A DNA stretch of 53,190 bases from Frigoribacterium sp. (GCA_025363205.1 JANYEI010000170.1:1-53190); one strand, 5' to 3'; counted from the first letter of the stretch, positions 10,508-20,000 are shown. The notes: generated by a model not told the origin, from the letters alone. Numbers and translations are program-made.

Positions 10508-11488
10508 CTAGGAGGTGGCGAGGATGTCGACGACGAACACGAGGGTACTCGTCGGCGTGATGTCCGTCTGGTTCGGTGGCACGTTCGAACCATAACCCTC
10601 AGCGGGCGGGATCACCGCAATCACCTGCGAGCCGACCTTTTGGCCGACCAGTGCTTTGCCGAAACCGGGGATGACTCCCGTTGTGGCGAAACTCGCAGGG
10701 GTGCCGCGGGTCCAGCTTGAGTCGAAAGTCTTGCCCGTAGCCCAGACAACTCCGGTGTAATGAACGGTGACGGTGTCGCCAGCCTTCACGGTCTTCCCGG
10801 TCCCCGTCTTCAGGTTTTCGATTGTGAGCTTTGTGGGGGGGTCGGCTTTCGGAACGGTGATGGTCGGCTCGCCCTTCGCAGCGAGTGTGACCGTCGGCAG
10901 GCCCGAAACCGCCTTCTGCGCCGCACCATTCGCCTTCGGGAGCACCGAGACCGGGGCGGTGACCTTGACGACATCAAAGACGAAAATGAGCGAATCGGTG
11001 CCCTTTACGCCGAGGCCCTCGGAGCCGGCAGCCTTGAACGCGTCAGCGGGCGGGATCACGGTGACCACTCGGCTGCCTGCCGGCGAGCACTTGAGACCCT
11101 TGACCATGCCAGGAAGGATGCTGGATTCCTTGAGTTGGAACGCCGTCGTCGCGCCCTTCTTGTAGGAAGTCGAATCGATTTTCTTGCCAGAAGCGCCGTC
11201 GTAGGCCGTGTAGTCGACCTCGACCGTGCCGTTCGCCTTCGCGACATCGCCCTTGCCGTCGATCACCACGGAGCGTTCGGTCTTCGTGGCGCTCAAACCC
11301 TTGGCGAACTTGACCGTTGGTGCAGCACCAAATTTGCCGGTGACCGTCACCTTGCCCGAATTCGACCCGGATGCCGTTGGGGTGCAGCCGTCCGCCGACG
11401 GAGAGGAGCTGCACGCCGCCAGGGAGAAGGCGAGCGCGGCGATCGCCAGGACCGACAGGGGTTTTTTCACCGAGAGTGTTTTCTTCAC
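10508..11488 (-). CDS. Lipoprotein with two FKBP-type peptidyl-prolyl isomerase domains
   Basis: Predicted envelope foldase. The 326-residue precursor has a lipoprotein signal peptide with lipobox LAAC (C26). Two FKBP-like domains follow: a divergent one at about residues 70-175 (VEVDYTAYDGASGKKIDST, GMVKGLKCSPAGSRVVTVIP) and a canonical one at about 225-326 (GDTVTVHYTGVVWATGKTFD, VIPGFGKALVGQKVGSQ, VIPPAEGYGS). The first domain lacks several aromatic active-site residues and may be a binding rather than a catalytic module. The start is GTG at 11488. It lies 34 nt upstream of dxr on the same strand. Confidence 0.92.
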   Translation of the reverse strand: MKKTLSVKKPLSVLAIAALAFSLAACSSSPSADGCTPTASGSNSGKVTVTGKFGAAPTVKFAKGLSATKTERSVVIDGKGDVAKANGTVEVDYTAYDGASGKKIDSTSYKKGATTAFQLKESSILPGMVKGLKCSPAGSRVVTVIPPADAFKAAGSEGLGVKGTDSLIFVFDVVKVTAPVSVLPKANGAAQKAVSGLPTVTLAAKGEPTITVPKADPPTKLTIENLKTGTGKTVKAGDTVTVHYTGVVWATGKTFDSSWTRGTPASFATTGVIPGFGKALVGQKVGSQVIAVIPPAEGYGSNVPPNQTDITPTSTLVFVVDILATS

Positions 11489-11556
11489 CTCGCAAGTTTG
11501 GGGGCACTCCCCCTGATCAAGCTGACCAAACCCTGAATGTCGCGCTATCGGGCCCG

Positions 11557-12030
11557 CTATTTCTCGCGAAGAACCACTCGCGGCTCATGCCTCACCGGGA
11601 AGTTCATCGAATTGGCGATGAAGCATTTGAGGCTGGCCTCGTGATGAAGGGAAATGGCACGGTCGGGGTCGCCCGCCGAGATGGTCACGACCGGTCGGAG
11701 GGTCACCGAAGTGAAGTGGCCGCCGCCATCCGCCGTCTGCTCCATGATGCCGGTGGCGGCATCCGTGTAGTCCGTGACGACCACGCCGTTGCTTGCTGCA
11801 ACATGGAGGTAGCTGAGCAGGTGGCACTGGGTCAGGGCGGCGATGAGCATCTCCTCGGGATTCCATCGATCAGCATCGCCATGGAAGACGCGGTCGGATG
11901 ACCCACTGATTTCGTGCTTGCCGTCGGCGCGCACGACGTGATCGCGCCCGTAGGCCCGGTAGTCGCTCGTGCCGGTTCCGCGGTTTCCGGTCCACTCGAG
12001 CGAGACGGCGAAGTGGTGTTCGTGATTCAC
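11557..12030 (-). CDS. OsmC-family peroxiredoxin-like protein
   Basis: OsmC/Ohr proteins reduce organic hydroperoxides through two conserved cysteines. The 157-residue protein shows the family layout: NPEEMLIAALTQCHLL with C69, and C136 in the block SLKCFIANSM. These are the expected peroxidatic and resolving positions. The start is GTG at 12030, 53 bp from the divergently transcribed gabT. Its physiological substrate is unknown. Confidence 0.88.
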   Translation of the reverse strand: MNHEHHFAVSLEWTGNRGTGTSDYRAYGRDHVVRADGKHEISGSSDRVFHGDADRWNPEEMLIAALTQCHLLSYLHVAASNGVVVTDYTDAATGIMEQTADGGGHFTSVTLRPVVTISAGDPDRAISLHHEASLKCFIANSMNFPVRHEPRVVLREK

Positions 12031-12070
12031 GCTCTGAACGCTACGCCCTGATCACCACGCCTGGCGGCGA

Positions 12071-12076
12071 TAGAAT
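12071..12076 (+). promoter_or_regulatory. Probable gabT -10 element (leaderless)
   Basis: TAGAAT ends 7 nt before the gabT ATG and no ribosome-binding site is visible. It sits in the 53-bp divergent space between the OsmC gene and gabT. Confidence 0.5.
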
Positions 12077-12083
12077 TTCGATC

Positions 12084-13433
12084 ATGACCGTCACCCTCAC
12101 CCCCACTCTGATTTCCCCTGAGATCGTGCCGGAGCGCCGCATCGTCACGGCAATTCCGGGACCACAGTCACAGGCGCTCCAGGAGAGACGACTCGCGGTG
12201 ATCCCGGTCGGAGTCGCGTCTGCCCTTCCCGTGTTCATCGAGCGCGCCCACGGGGCGATCGTGGTGGATGTCGATGGCAACCAGTTCATCGACCTCGGCG
12301 CGGGGATCGGCGTCATGACGATCGGCCACACCGACGCGGCCGTCGTCGCCGCGGCATCCGCCCAGCTCGCCGCGTTCACGCATGTGATGTTCACCGTGAC
12401 GCCGTACGAGGGCTATGTGCGTGTGGCCGAGCTGCTGGCCGAGCACACCCCCGGCGACTTCGCGAAGAAGACGGTATTGCTCAACTCCGGCGCCGAGGCC
12501 GTGGAAAACGCCGTGAAGATCGCGCGGAAGTACACCGGCCGCTCTGGAGTGGCCGTGCTCGATCACGCCTATCACGGCCGCACCAACCTCACTATGGCGA
12601 TGACATTCAAGGCAATGCCATACAAGCTCGGCTTCGGTCCCTTTGCGAGCGATGTGCACCACGCGCCGAACTCCTATCCATTCCACGACGGGCTGAGTGG
12701 AGCGGATGCCGCGGCGCGCACCATCTCGTACCTCGAGAAGTCCGTCGGCGCCAGCGATCTCGCCTGCCTCGTCGTCGAGCCGATCCAGGGTGAGGGCGGC
12801 TTCGTCGTTGCGGCCGACGGCTACTTCGCAGCCCTTCGAGAATGGTGCACCGCCAATGGCATTGTGTTCGTCGCCGACGAGATCCAGAGCGGCATGGCGC
12901 GCACCGGCAAGTATTTCGCCATCGAACACTTCGGCGTCGTTCCCGATATGGTTCTGAGCGCAAAGGGCATCGCTGGCGGCCTCCCGATCGCCGGGGTGAC
13001 CGGTCGTTCCGAGATCATGGATGCCTCTCACCCCGGGGGCCTCGGAGGCACCTTTGCGGGCAACCCCGTCGCCGCGGCTGCCGCCATCGCTGTCTTCGAT
13101 GAAATCGAGTCGAAGAACCTGCTCGCAGAGGGAGCGCGCATCGAGGCCGTTCTGAAGCCAGCCCTACTCGCCCTTCAGGAGCGCTATCCCGTGATCGGCG
13201 ATGTGCGCGGCATCGGCGCGATGATCGCCATCGAGCTGGTCGAGCCCGGCACTCACACCCCAAACGCCGCCGCGGTATCTGCGATCACGGCATTTGCGGC
13301 CCAGCACGGCGTGCTGCTGCTCAGCGCGGGCACCTATGGCAACATCATCCGCTTCCTGCCCTCGCTCGCGATCTCGAATGAACTGCTGGAGGAAGCCCTC
13401 CAGGTGCTCGACGACGCGCTCGCGACGCTGTGA
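12084..13433 (+). CDS. gabT: 4-aminobutyrate aminotransferase
   Basis: This PLP-dependent class III transaminase converts GABA and 2-oxoglutarate to succinate semialdehyde and glutamate. The 449-residue protein contains the family blocks: FIDLGAGIGVMTIGH near the N-terminus, NSGAEAVENAVKIAR for phosphate binding, VEPIQGEGGF, ADEIQSGMARTGKYFA and the Schiff-base lysine K294 in VLSAKGIAGGLP. It ends normally. The gene is probably transcribed as a leaderless mRNA and is coupled to the downstream asparaginase gene by a GTGA overlap. It would complete the putrescine-to-succinate-semialdehyde route with genes at 39-44 kb. Confidence 0.93.
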   Translation: MTVTLTPTLISPEIVPERRIVTAIPGPQSQALQERRLAVIPVGVASALPVFIERAHGAIVVDVDGNQFIDLGAGIGVMTIGHTDAAVVAAASAQLAAFTHVMFTVTPYEGYVRVAELLAEHTPGDFAKKTVLLNSGAEAVENAVKIARKYTGRSGVAVLDHAYHGRTNLTMAMTFKAMPYKLGFGPFASDVHHAPNSYPFHDGLSGADAAARTISYLEKSVGASDLACLVVEPIQGEGGFVVAADGYFAALREWCTANGIVFVADEIQSGMARTGKYFAIEHFGVVPDMVLSAKGIAGGLPIAGVTGRSEIMDASHPGGLGGTFAGNPVAAAAAIAVFDEIESKNLLAEGARIEAVLKPALLALQERYPVIGDVRGIGAMIAIELVEPGTHTPNAAAVSAITAFAAQHGVLLLSAGTYGNIIRFLPSLAISNELLEEALQVLDDALATL

Positions 13434-14401
13434 GCCACCCTCTCGGTCCCACCGGTGTCGTCGAACTGGCGATCCTTTCGCGGTCGGGGCTGGATGAGTC
13501 TCGCCATCTCGGCGCGGCGGTGGTCGTCTCGCCCGACGGCACGGTCGCGCGCTCGCTTGGCGACGGGGATGCTCTCGTTTACGGTCGCTCGTCGCTCAAA
13601 TTCTTCCAGGCCATCGCGGTACTGCGATCGGGAGTGTCGCTCGCGGGCGCGCAACTCGTGCTGGCGACGGCGAGCCACTCGGGAACTGCGGCTCACGTGC
13701 ACATCGTGCGTTCGCTCCTCGCTCAGGCCGGGCTCGACGAGGATGCCCTGCAATGTCCGCTGGACTGGCCGCTCGACAGCGCATCGCGGTTCGCGGCATC
13801 CGCTCCCACCCGCATCACGATGAACTGCTCAGGCAAGCACGCCGCATTCCTGCTGGCCTGCGTAGAAAACGGCTGGCCAAGCGCGAGCTACCTCGACCCG
13901 GAGCATCCGCTCCAGCAGCTGATCCGGAATACGGTGGAGGAATTCACCGGGGAGCCGGTTGGGCACGTTGGCGTAGACGGCTGCGGTGCCCCGGTCTTTG
14001 CCACCACCCTGCGCGGACTCGCGATTGCCGTCGGTCGCGTCTCGGCGGCTCGGGATGCTTCCGCCGTGCTGCTCGCGGCCGCAGTTCTCGCGGAGCCCTG
14101 GGCCATCGACGGAGATGGCCGGGCAAACACCGTGGTGATCGAAGAGCTCGGCTTACTCGCCAAGGGAGGAGCCGAGGGAGTGATCGTGATGGGAGCAGCG
14201 GATGGCACGGCGGTCGCCCTGAAGATGCTCGATGGCAGCGCAAGGGCCACCTCACTCGTGGCTCTCCAGCTACTCGCCTCGGTCGGGGCCATCTCGGGAG
14301 AGGACGCCGATCGGGTCGGAGCGCTGACCACCGAGAAGGTGCTCGGTGGTGGGCTTCCAGTGGGAGAGATCCGCGTGTCGGACCTCGTGCTCGGAAGATA
14401 A
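13430..14401 (+). CDS. L-asparaginase II family protein
   Basis: The 323-residue protein matches the thermolabile L-asparaginase II family (PF06089), which is unrelated to the classic type I/II asparaginases. Recognisable blocks are GRSSLKFFQAI, ATASHSGTAAHV, MNCSGKHAAFLLAC, VDGCGAPVF and AEPWAIDGDGRANT. It presumably hydrolyses asparagine to aspartate and ammonia. The GTG start overlaps the gabT TGA, so expression is tied to gabT. The pairing suggests use of amino compounds as nitrogen source. Confidence 0.88.
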   Translation: MSHPLGPTGVVELAILSRSGLDESRHLGAAVVVSPDGTVARSLGDGDALVYGRSSLKFFQAIAVLRSGVSLAGAQLVLATASHSGTAAHVHIVRSLLAQAGLDEDALQCPLDWPLDSASRFAASAPTRITMNCSGKHAAFLLACVENGWPSASYLDPEHPLQQLIRNTVEEFTGEPVGHVGVDGCGAPVFATTLRGLAIAVGRVSAARDASAVLLAAAVLAEPWAIDGDGRANTVVIEELGLLAKGGAEGVIVMGAADGTAVALKMLDGSARATSLVALQLLASVGAISGEDADRVGALTTEKVLGGGLPVGEIRVSDLVLGR

Positions 14402-14414
14402 TCCGGGCGACCAC

Positions 14415-14426
14415 TGGCGTACGCCA
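14415..14426. repeat. 12-bp palindrome between convergent genes
   Basis: TGGCGTACGCCA is a perfect palindrome in the 48-bp gap between the convergent asparaginase and aminotransferase genes. A second GGCGTACC follows nearby. It may act as a weak two-way terminator, but there is no T-tract. Confidence 0.3.
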
Positions 14427-14449
14427 CCCGGCGTACCGCCTGCGCTCCC

Positions 14450-15805
14450 TCAGGCGTAGAGGCTGACGACCGCCTCGCGGAAGGCGATCGTGTGCCGCTC
14501 GACGTCGGCTGCCGTGGTGCTCGGTGCCATGAGCGCCATGTTGTGGAACGGCGTGATCAGGATGCCGCGATTGAGGGCATGCAGGTGAAGATACTGCTGC
14601 AGCTCGAAGTCGTCGGCATCGGCCGCCTCGGCACCGTCGTGAGGCGCCGTATCTCGGAAACTGTATTCCGAGCGGGCGCCAAGCTGGGTGACCTGCCACG
14701 GCACGTTGAATTCGTCGAGCGCCGACTGCACGCCGACGGTCCACTCGGTGGCGCGATCAATCATGCCGGGAAACGCCTCTGCGGTCAGCACCTCGGACAG
14801 GGTCGCGCGGATGCCAGCGAGCGAGACAGCATTGCCCGCGAGAGTGCCGCCAACTCCACCGACGTCGATGTCTTCGAGGTCGAGAGAATCGCGCACGAGA
14901 GCGGAGAATGAGGCCGTCATGCCATATGCCGCGGCGGGAATGCCCCCACCGATGCTCTTGCCGACGACCACCGCATCGGGATCGAGGCCGTCGCGAGCGA
15001 TCATTCCGCCGGGACCCGCACAGAGAGTATGCGTTTCATCGATGATCAGGATCACCCCGTAGCGGGTGCACAATTCCCGAACGGCCGTGTGATAGCCCGG
15101 GTCGGGGAGGACGATTCCAATGTTGGTGAGCGCCGGCTCCATCAGCATCGCCGCGATCTCGCCTGTGGCAAAAGCCGCTTCGAGCGCGGGGACGTCATTG
15201 AACGGAACGACAGCAGTGGTGAGAGAGGGCGGCACCGGCGCCCCGATCGTGCCTCGTCGTTCCACGACGGCGCCCGATCCATCGAGGGTGGCATATGCCT
15301 CGTCAACGGTGCCGTGATAGCAGTAATCGTGCACGACGATCTTTGGCCGGCCGGTCACCTGGCGGGCGTAACGGATCAGGCTGCGGTTGGCATCGGTGGC
15401 CGAGAGACTGAACTGCCATGCCGGCACCCCGAAGCGCTCGGCCAGCAAACCGGCAGCAGCAGCGGCATCCGCTGTCGGCAGCATGAAAGTCGAGCCCTTC
15501 GCGAGCTGCGCGGAGATCGCCGCGACGGTGGCGGCCGGCGCGTGACCACACATCGCACCGGTGTCGCCGAGGCAGAGGTCCACGTGGTCGATACCGTCGA
15601 CATCGACGAAGTGTGAACCGCCGGCGGACTCGACATAGACCGGCCAGGGGCCAGGCCATTTGGCCATCCAGAGCATCGGAACGCCGTCGGGCAGATGCGG
15701 AGTCGCCTGGTCAAACAGCTCCGCCGAGCGCGGGCGTGCGGCGCGGAACAGATCGATCTCACTCTGCCAGAGCCCGGCAAGACGAACTCGGTCGTGATAG
15801 AGCAT
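14450..15805 (-). CDS. Class III (GSA-aminomutase-like) aminotransferase in the polyamine transporter operon
   Basis: This 451-residue PLP enzyme has fold-type I class III features: LGDTGAMCGHAPAATV, a variant phosphate-binding block LSATDANRSLIRYARQVTG, MLMEPALTNIG, the PLP aspartate in IIDETHTLCAGPGG and lysine K283 in VVVGKSIGGGIPAAAYG. The lysine region most resembles glutamate-1-semialdehyde aminomutase relatives. The gene is the last of the pot operon and its ATG overlaps the potC TAA (TAATG). It therefore probably acts on the imported polyamine or its product, but the substrate cannot be read from sequence. It differs clearly from the class III enzyme at 41.5 kb. Confidence 0.85.
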   Translation of the reverse strand: MLYHDRVRLAGLWQSEIDLFRAARPRSAELFDQATPHLPDGVPMLWMAKWPGPWPVYVESAGGSHFVDVDGIDHVDLCLGDTGAMCGHAPAATVAAISAQLAKGSTFMLPTADAAAAAGLLAERFGVPAWQFSLSATDANRSLIRYARQVTGRPKIVVHDYCYHGTVDEAYATLDGSGAVVERRGTIGAPVPPSLTTAVVPFNDVPALEAAFATGEIAAMLMEPALTNIGIVLPDPGYHTAVRELCTRYGVILIIDETHTLCAGPGGMIARDGLDPDAVVVGKSIGGGIPAAAYGMTASFSALVRDSLDLEDIDVGGVGGTLAGNAVSLAGIRATLSEVLTAEAFPGMIDRATEWTVGVQSALDEFNVPWQVTQLGARSEYSFRDTAPHDGAEAADADDFELQQYLHLHALNRGILITPFHNMALMAPSTTAADVERHTIAFREAVVSLYA

Positions 15806-16674
15806 TAGCCAACCCTCTCGAGGCGCTTTCGACGTGCCGCGGCACTGATCTGTTGGGACACAACGAGCACGATCGCGATCAGGAACACAGCCGATGCGAT
15901 CACATTCGCTTCGGCCGGAATCCCGCGGGAGGCCGCGATGTACACGAATTTGGGGAACGTGGTGGCCGATCCGGAGTTGAAGTTGGTGATGATGAAATCG
16001 TCGAAACTCAGGGCGAACGACAGCAGCGCCGCCGCGATGATGCCCGGGAGCAGCAACGGGAAGGTGATTCGCCAGAAGACCTGGGCAGGCGAACCGTACA
16101 GGTCACGCCCAGCCTCTTCGAGGGCAGGATCGAGACTTGAGACGCGCGCCTTCACCGTGACCACCACGAAGCTGATGCAGAACATCGTGTGGGCGATGAT
16201 GATGGTCACCAGGCCCTTCTCAACACCCGCGCCGAGGAACTCGGCGGCGAGACCGGCTCCCAGCACCACCTCTGGAGTCGCCATCGGGAGAAACAGCAGA
16301 AGGCTGATGGCCGACCGGAATCGGAATCGGTAACGCACGAGCGCGATAGCGATCATCGTACCGAGGGTGGTAGCGATCACCGTGGCAGTGATGCCGATCA
16401 GAATGCTGTTGCCGAAGGCGGAACACACGTCCTGCGCGTTGCAGACGTTAATCCAGTTGTTGAGGGTGAACCCGCGCCACGAGATGTTGGACTTGATCGA
16501 ATCGTTGAAGGAGAAAATGAACGTGTAGGCGATCGGGATGAGCAGGAACACGAGCGCGAGCGCCGTGTAGACCGGCAGCAGCCAGCTGCCGAGACTGAAG
16601 CGCATTCGAGGTCCGCGTGATTTCTTTGGCGTGTCAACCGCCGAAGCGATGGCGAGCCCTTCCTGCACGGTCAC
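15805..16674 (-). CDS. potC: ABC transporter permease, spermidine/putrescine type (PotC-like)
   Basis: Inner-membrane permease of the polyamine-type importer. The 289-residue protein has about six TM helices and the cytoplasmic EAA loop EEAGRDLYGSPAQVFWRITF that contacts the ATPase. The order after a PotB-like gene and the N-terminal FIFSFNDS segment fit PotC. The GTG start overlaps the potB TGA. Substrate choice between spermidine, putrescine and related compounds is not certain. Confidence 0.9.
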   Translation of the reverse strand: MTVQEGLAIASAVDTPKKSRGPRMRFSLGSWLLPVYTALALVFLLIPIAYTFIFSFNDSIKSNISWRGFTLNNWINVCNAQDVCSAFGNSILIGITATVIATTLGTMIAIALVRYRFRFRSAISLLLFLPMATPEVVLGAGLAAEFLGAGVEKGLVTIIIAHTMFCISFVVVTVKARVSSLDPALEEAGRDLYGSPAQVFWRITFPLLLPGIIAAALLSFALSFDDFIITNFNSGSATTFPKFVYIAASRGIPAEANVIASAVFLIAIVLVVSQQISAAARRKRLERVG

Positions 16675-17582
16675 AGAAGATCCTCCGTTCCACTCCGGCG
16701 CACATACACGGTGACGATCGCGAGGATCACGACCATGAGAATGATCGACAACGACGCTGCGGCAGGGTAATTGAGCAGCACCAGGAAGTTGCTTTCGATC
16801 ACGTTTCCAATCATTGACGTACCGGTGCCGCCGAGAAACTCTCGACTGGCATTCACGTAGTCGCCGGCCGCGGGAATGAAGGTGAGCAGCACCCCCGAGA
16901 CGATTCCTGGCATCGAGAGCGGGATCGTCACGGTCCGGAAGACAGTGAACGGATGAGCGTACAGGTCACTTCCCGCCTCGAGGTACCGGGTGTCGAGCCG
17001 CTCGAGTGCGGCATACAGCGGAAGCGTCATGAACGGAATGAAGTTGTAGGTGAGCCCGAAGACGACGGCTACCGGGGTGCCGGTGACGTGAGCATCCGGA
17101 GCCAGCAATGAGAGCGCCTTGAGGCCCGTGACGAAGCCCGATTCGTCCGAGAGCAGCGACTTCCACGCCAGGGTGCGCAACAGGAAGCTGATAAAGAACG
17201 GCGCGATCACGAGTACGAGCATCAGGTTCTGCAGGAGTGGCCAGGGGCGGGCCTTCACCCCGATGAAGTAGGCAAGCGGGTAGCTGAAGATCAGCGCGAA
17301 CACGGTCGCGAGTACCGCGTAGGAGAACGACCGCAGAATCTGGTCGCCGTACTGCGTGATCGAGGTGACGTAATTCTGCCATTCGAAGCCCGTCTGGTAC
17401 TGGCCAATGTCGCCGAGAGCCGACGGCGACTGCAACGACGTGATCACCAGCGATACGAGCGGAACGAGAAAGAACAACACGAGATAGAGGATGCCCGGAA
17501 GCAACAGCAACAGGGCGATGCGGCTTTTGCGCCTCGGGGCCTGTTCCTGGGCCGTTCCCGTGGCGAATGCAGAGAATGCCAT
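16671..17582 (-). CDS. potB: ABC transporter permease, spermidine/putrescine type (PotB-like)
   Basis: The 303-residue permease has an N-terminal TM helix (ALLLLLPGILYLVLFFLVPL), five further helices and the EAA loop EAGSDLYAHPFTVFRTVTIP. The ATG at 17582 was chosen because it lies 4 nt after the potA stop and directly precedes a cytoplasmic lead into TM1; a longer reading frame upstream lies inside potA. It is coupled to potC by a GTGA overlap. Confidence 0.9.
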   Translation of the reverse strand: MAFSAFATGTAQEQAPRRKSRIALLLLLPGILYLVLFFLVPLVSLVITSLQSPSALGDIGQYQTGFEWQNYVTSITQYGDQILRSFSYAVLATVFALIFSYPLAYFIGVKARPWPLLQNLMLVLVIAPFFISFLLRTLAWKSLLSDESGFVTGLKALSLLAPDAHVTGTPVAVVFGLTYNFIPFMTLPLYAALERLDTRYLEAGSDLYAHPFTVFRTVTIPLSMPGIVSGVLLTFIPAAGDYVNASREFLGGTGTSMIGNVIESNFLVLLNYPAAASLSIILMVVILAIVTVYVRRSGTEDLL

Positions 17583-17586
17583 GGGC

Positions 17587-18786
17587 CTACGCTCCCCTGA
17601 GCTCCGACAGGAGCGACCGCTTTTTCTGCACGGCGATCGACGCGGTGTCCGTGTCCGCGTCGAAACGCGGTTCGGCAGGAGCTTCGTCTTCGAGGCCGAA
17701 CCCGTGCTCGACGTTCCAGGAGACCCACGCCTCCGCGCCCTCGGTGACCAACGGGCCCGCCCCGGTGTTTTGCACGAATACAACGACGGATCCGAGCCCG
17801 GGAATCGCGATGATGTACTGGGTGCTCACACCGCTGAAGGAGACGTCGATGACCCGCCCCGGCCCGAGGATGTTGGTACCGGCGGTGAAGTCCGGCTCGG
17901 ACAGGTGGAGAGTGAGCTTCTCCGGCCGAACTCCGACGGTCACCTGACCGGAGTGACGCTGCGCGCGGGATTTGGGTACGACGATCTTGCAGCCTTCGAT
18001 ATCGACGGAGATACTTTCGGCGGTAGTGCCAGCCACCGGCCCGGTGAAGAGGTTCGACTGGCCGAGGAAGTTGGCCACGAAGGCCGTGCGGGGAAGCTCG
18101 TAGAGCACCCCGGGTGACCCGAGCTGTTCAATCCGACCCTTATTCATCACCGCGACGGTATCGGCCATGGTCATGGCCTCTTCCTGGTCATGGGTCACGT
18201 GCAGGAAGGTGAGGCCGACCTCCTCCTGGATCGACTTGAGCTCGAGCTGCATCTGGCGGCGGAGCTTGAGGTCGAGCGCGCCGAGCGGCTCATCGAGCAG
18301 CAGGAGGGCCGGGCGGTTGACGATCGCACGCGCAAGAGCCACCCGTTGCTGCTGGCCACCGGAGAGTTGTGAGGGACGACGAGTAGCGAGGTGGTCGAGC
18401 TCGACCAGCCGCAGCGCCTCATGGGCCTTGGTCGAAGCATCCGCGATTTTGCGGCGACGGAGGCCGAATGACACGTTATCGATGATCGACATGTGCGGAA
18501 AGAGCGCATAACTCTGAAACACGGTGTTCACCGGACGCTGGAACGACTTGGTGTCCGTGACGTCCTTACCCCCAATGAGGATGCGACCGGCGGTGGCCTC
18601 TTCGAGCCCAGCGACGAGACGCAGAGTGGTGGTCTTGCCACACCCGGATGGCCCGAGCAGGGCGAAGAACGAGCCGGCGGGAATCACCAGGTCCATCTCT
18701 TCGATCGCGGTAAAACCGGGAAACCGCTTCTGGATGCCCACCAACTCGAGGTCGGCGCCGGACTCGGCGAACGCTCCCGACGCCAT
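17587..18786 (-). CDS. potA: ABC transporter ATP-binding protein, polyamine type (PotA-like)
   Basis: ATPase of the polyamine importer. The 399-residue protein has Walker A GPSGCGKT (45-52), Q-loop region VFQSYALFPHM, signature LSGGQQQR (141-148), Walker B LLLLDEP (161-167) and the switch histidine in HVTHDQEEAM. A C-terminal TOBE-like regulatory part follows (about 270-375). The ATG at 18786 overlaps the potD TGA as TGATG; a TTG one codon earlier is less likely. Confidence 0.93.
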   Translation of the reverse strand: MASGAFAESGADLELVGIQKRFPGFTAIEEMDLVIPAGSFFALLGPSGCGKTTTLRLVAGLEEATAGRILIGGKDVTDTKSFQRPVNTVFQSYALFPHMSIIDNVSFGLRRRKIADASTKAHEALRLVELDHLATRRPSQLSGGQQQRVALARAIVNRPALLLLDEPLGALDLKLRRQMQLELKSIQEEVGLTFLHVTHDQEEAMTMADTVAVMNKGRIEQLGSPGVLYELPRTAFVANFLGQSNLFTGPVAGTTAESISVDIEGCKIVVPKSRAQRHSGQVTVGVRPEKLTLHLSEPDFTAGTNILGPGRVIDVSFSGVSTQYIIAIPGLGSVVVFVQNTGAGPLVTEGAEAWVSWNVEHGFGLEDEAPAEPRFDADTDTASIAVQKKRSLLSELRGA

Positions 18787-20000
18787 CAAGATCCCAACAG
18801 TACGGCCTGGAAAGCGGCGCCGAATTTGCTTTCCTCCGCGCTGGAAAGAGTGCGGAAAACTTTCACACTCGACAGTGTCTTCTCATCGGGGAAGATCAGC
18901 TGGTTGTCGGCGACTGTCGGATCGATGGCCTGCATCGCTTCCTTAGCCCCGACCACCGGGGTGATGTAGTTGACCCAGGCCGCGACTTCTGCAGCGACCT
19001 CCGGCTGGTAATAGTAGTTGATGAGTTCCTCGGAGGCAGACTTCTTCGGTGAGCCAATGGGGATCACGAAGTTGTCGTTCCAGAGCAGGCCTCCCGCTTC
19101 GGGGATGGCGAACTGCCACTTATCGCCGGCCTCCCCGTTGAGAGTGGTGATGTCGCCCGACCAGCAGATCGCGGCGAGCGTATCTTCGCTCTTCAGATCC
19201 TCCAAGTAGGCATTGCCCTTGATATTGCGGATTTGGCCGTCGTTGACCTGCTTGCGGAATACGTCGACCGCATTATCAAACTTGGCATCTGCCCATTTGC
19301 CCGAGACGTCGACCCCGGCCTGCATCATGATCAGCCCGGTGGTGTCGCGCATCTCCGACAGCACTCCCACGCGGCCCTTGAGGGACTTGTCCCAGAGGTC
19401 ATCCACTGATTTGAGCCCGCCGGGCACCTTGTCCTTGTTCCAGCAGATACCGGTGAAACCACCCTGCCAGGGAAGGGACTTCTTGCGACCCGGGTCGAAA
19501 TCGACCTTTTGAAGGGAGGGCGTCAGGTTCTTGGCATTCGGGATCTTCGAGAGGTCGAAATTTTGCACATAGCCCAACTTGATGAGGCGACTGACCATCC
19601 AGTCAGTGAGGCAGACCAGGTCCGCACCGATGTTTTGGCCGAGCGCGAGCTGGTCCTTGACCTTGCCGTAGTAGGTGTTGTTGTCGTCGACAGCGACGTC
19701 GTACTTGACAGAAATGCCCGACTTCTTCTCGAATGCGTCGAGGGTGGGGTGCGTCTTGCCGTCCTTGTCCTCGTCAAGATACTGCGCCCAGTTGTCCCAC
19801 TTGATGTTCTTATCGGTACTCGACTTATCGGCCGCCGCGGTGGGCCCCGGTGCCGCCCCTCCGGTGGAACAGGCCGCAAGCGAGAGCGCGGCAGCCCCGA
19901 TCCCCGCGCCAGTGAGCACATTGCGACGGGTGAGTGAGGCGCTGCGCGCCTCGCGAATCAAGCGTTGGACCATCGGATCCGTGGGAATTGAGCGGGTCAT
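18786..20000 (-). CDS. potD: Polyamine ABC transporter substrate-binding lipoprotein (PotD-like)
   Basis: Solute receptor of the importer. The 404-residue precursor carries a twin-arginine motif (LTRRNVL, R25-R26) and a lipobox LAAC (C44), so it is probably exported folded by Tat and lipid-anchored. The mature part has PotD/PotF landmarks: KWDNWAQYLDE, FEKKSGISVKYDV, LVCLTDWMVSRLI, GGFTGICWNKD and AAICWSGDI. It opens the potD-A-B-C-aminotransferase operon; GAAGGAG precedes the ATG. The exact polyamine is not deducible. Confidence 0.92.
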   Translation of the reverse strand: MTRSIPTDPMVQRLIREARSASLTRRNVLTGAGIGAAALSLAACSTGGAAPGPTAAADKSSTDKNIKWDNWAQYLDEDKDGKTHPTLDAFEKKSGISVKYDVAVDDNNTYYGKVKDQLALGQNIGADLVCLTDWMVSRLIKLGYVQNFDLSKIPNAKNLTPSLQKVDFDPGRKKSLPWQGGFTGICWNKDKVPGGLKSVDDLWDKSLKGRVGVLSEMRDTTGLIMMQAGVDVSGKWADAKFDNAVDVFRKQVNDGQIRNIKGNAYLEDLKSEDTLAAICWSGDITTLNGEAGDKWQFAIPEAGGLLWNDNFVIPIGSPKKSASEELINYYYQPEVAAEVAAWVNYITPVVGAKEAMQAIDPTVADNQLIFPDEKTLSSVKVFRTLSSAEESKFGAAFQAVLLGS

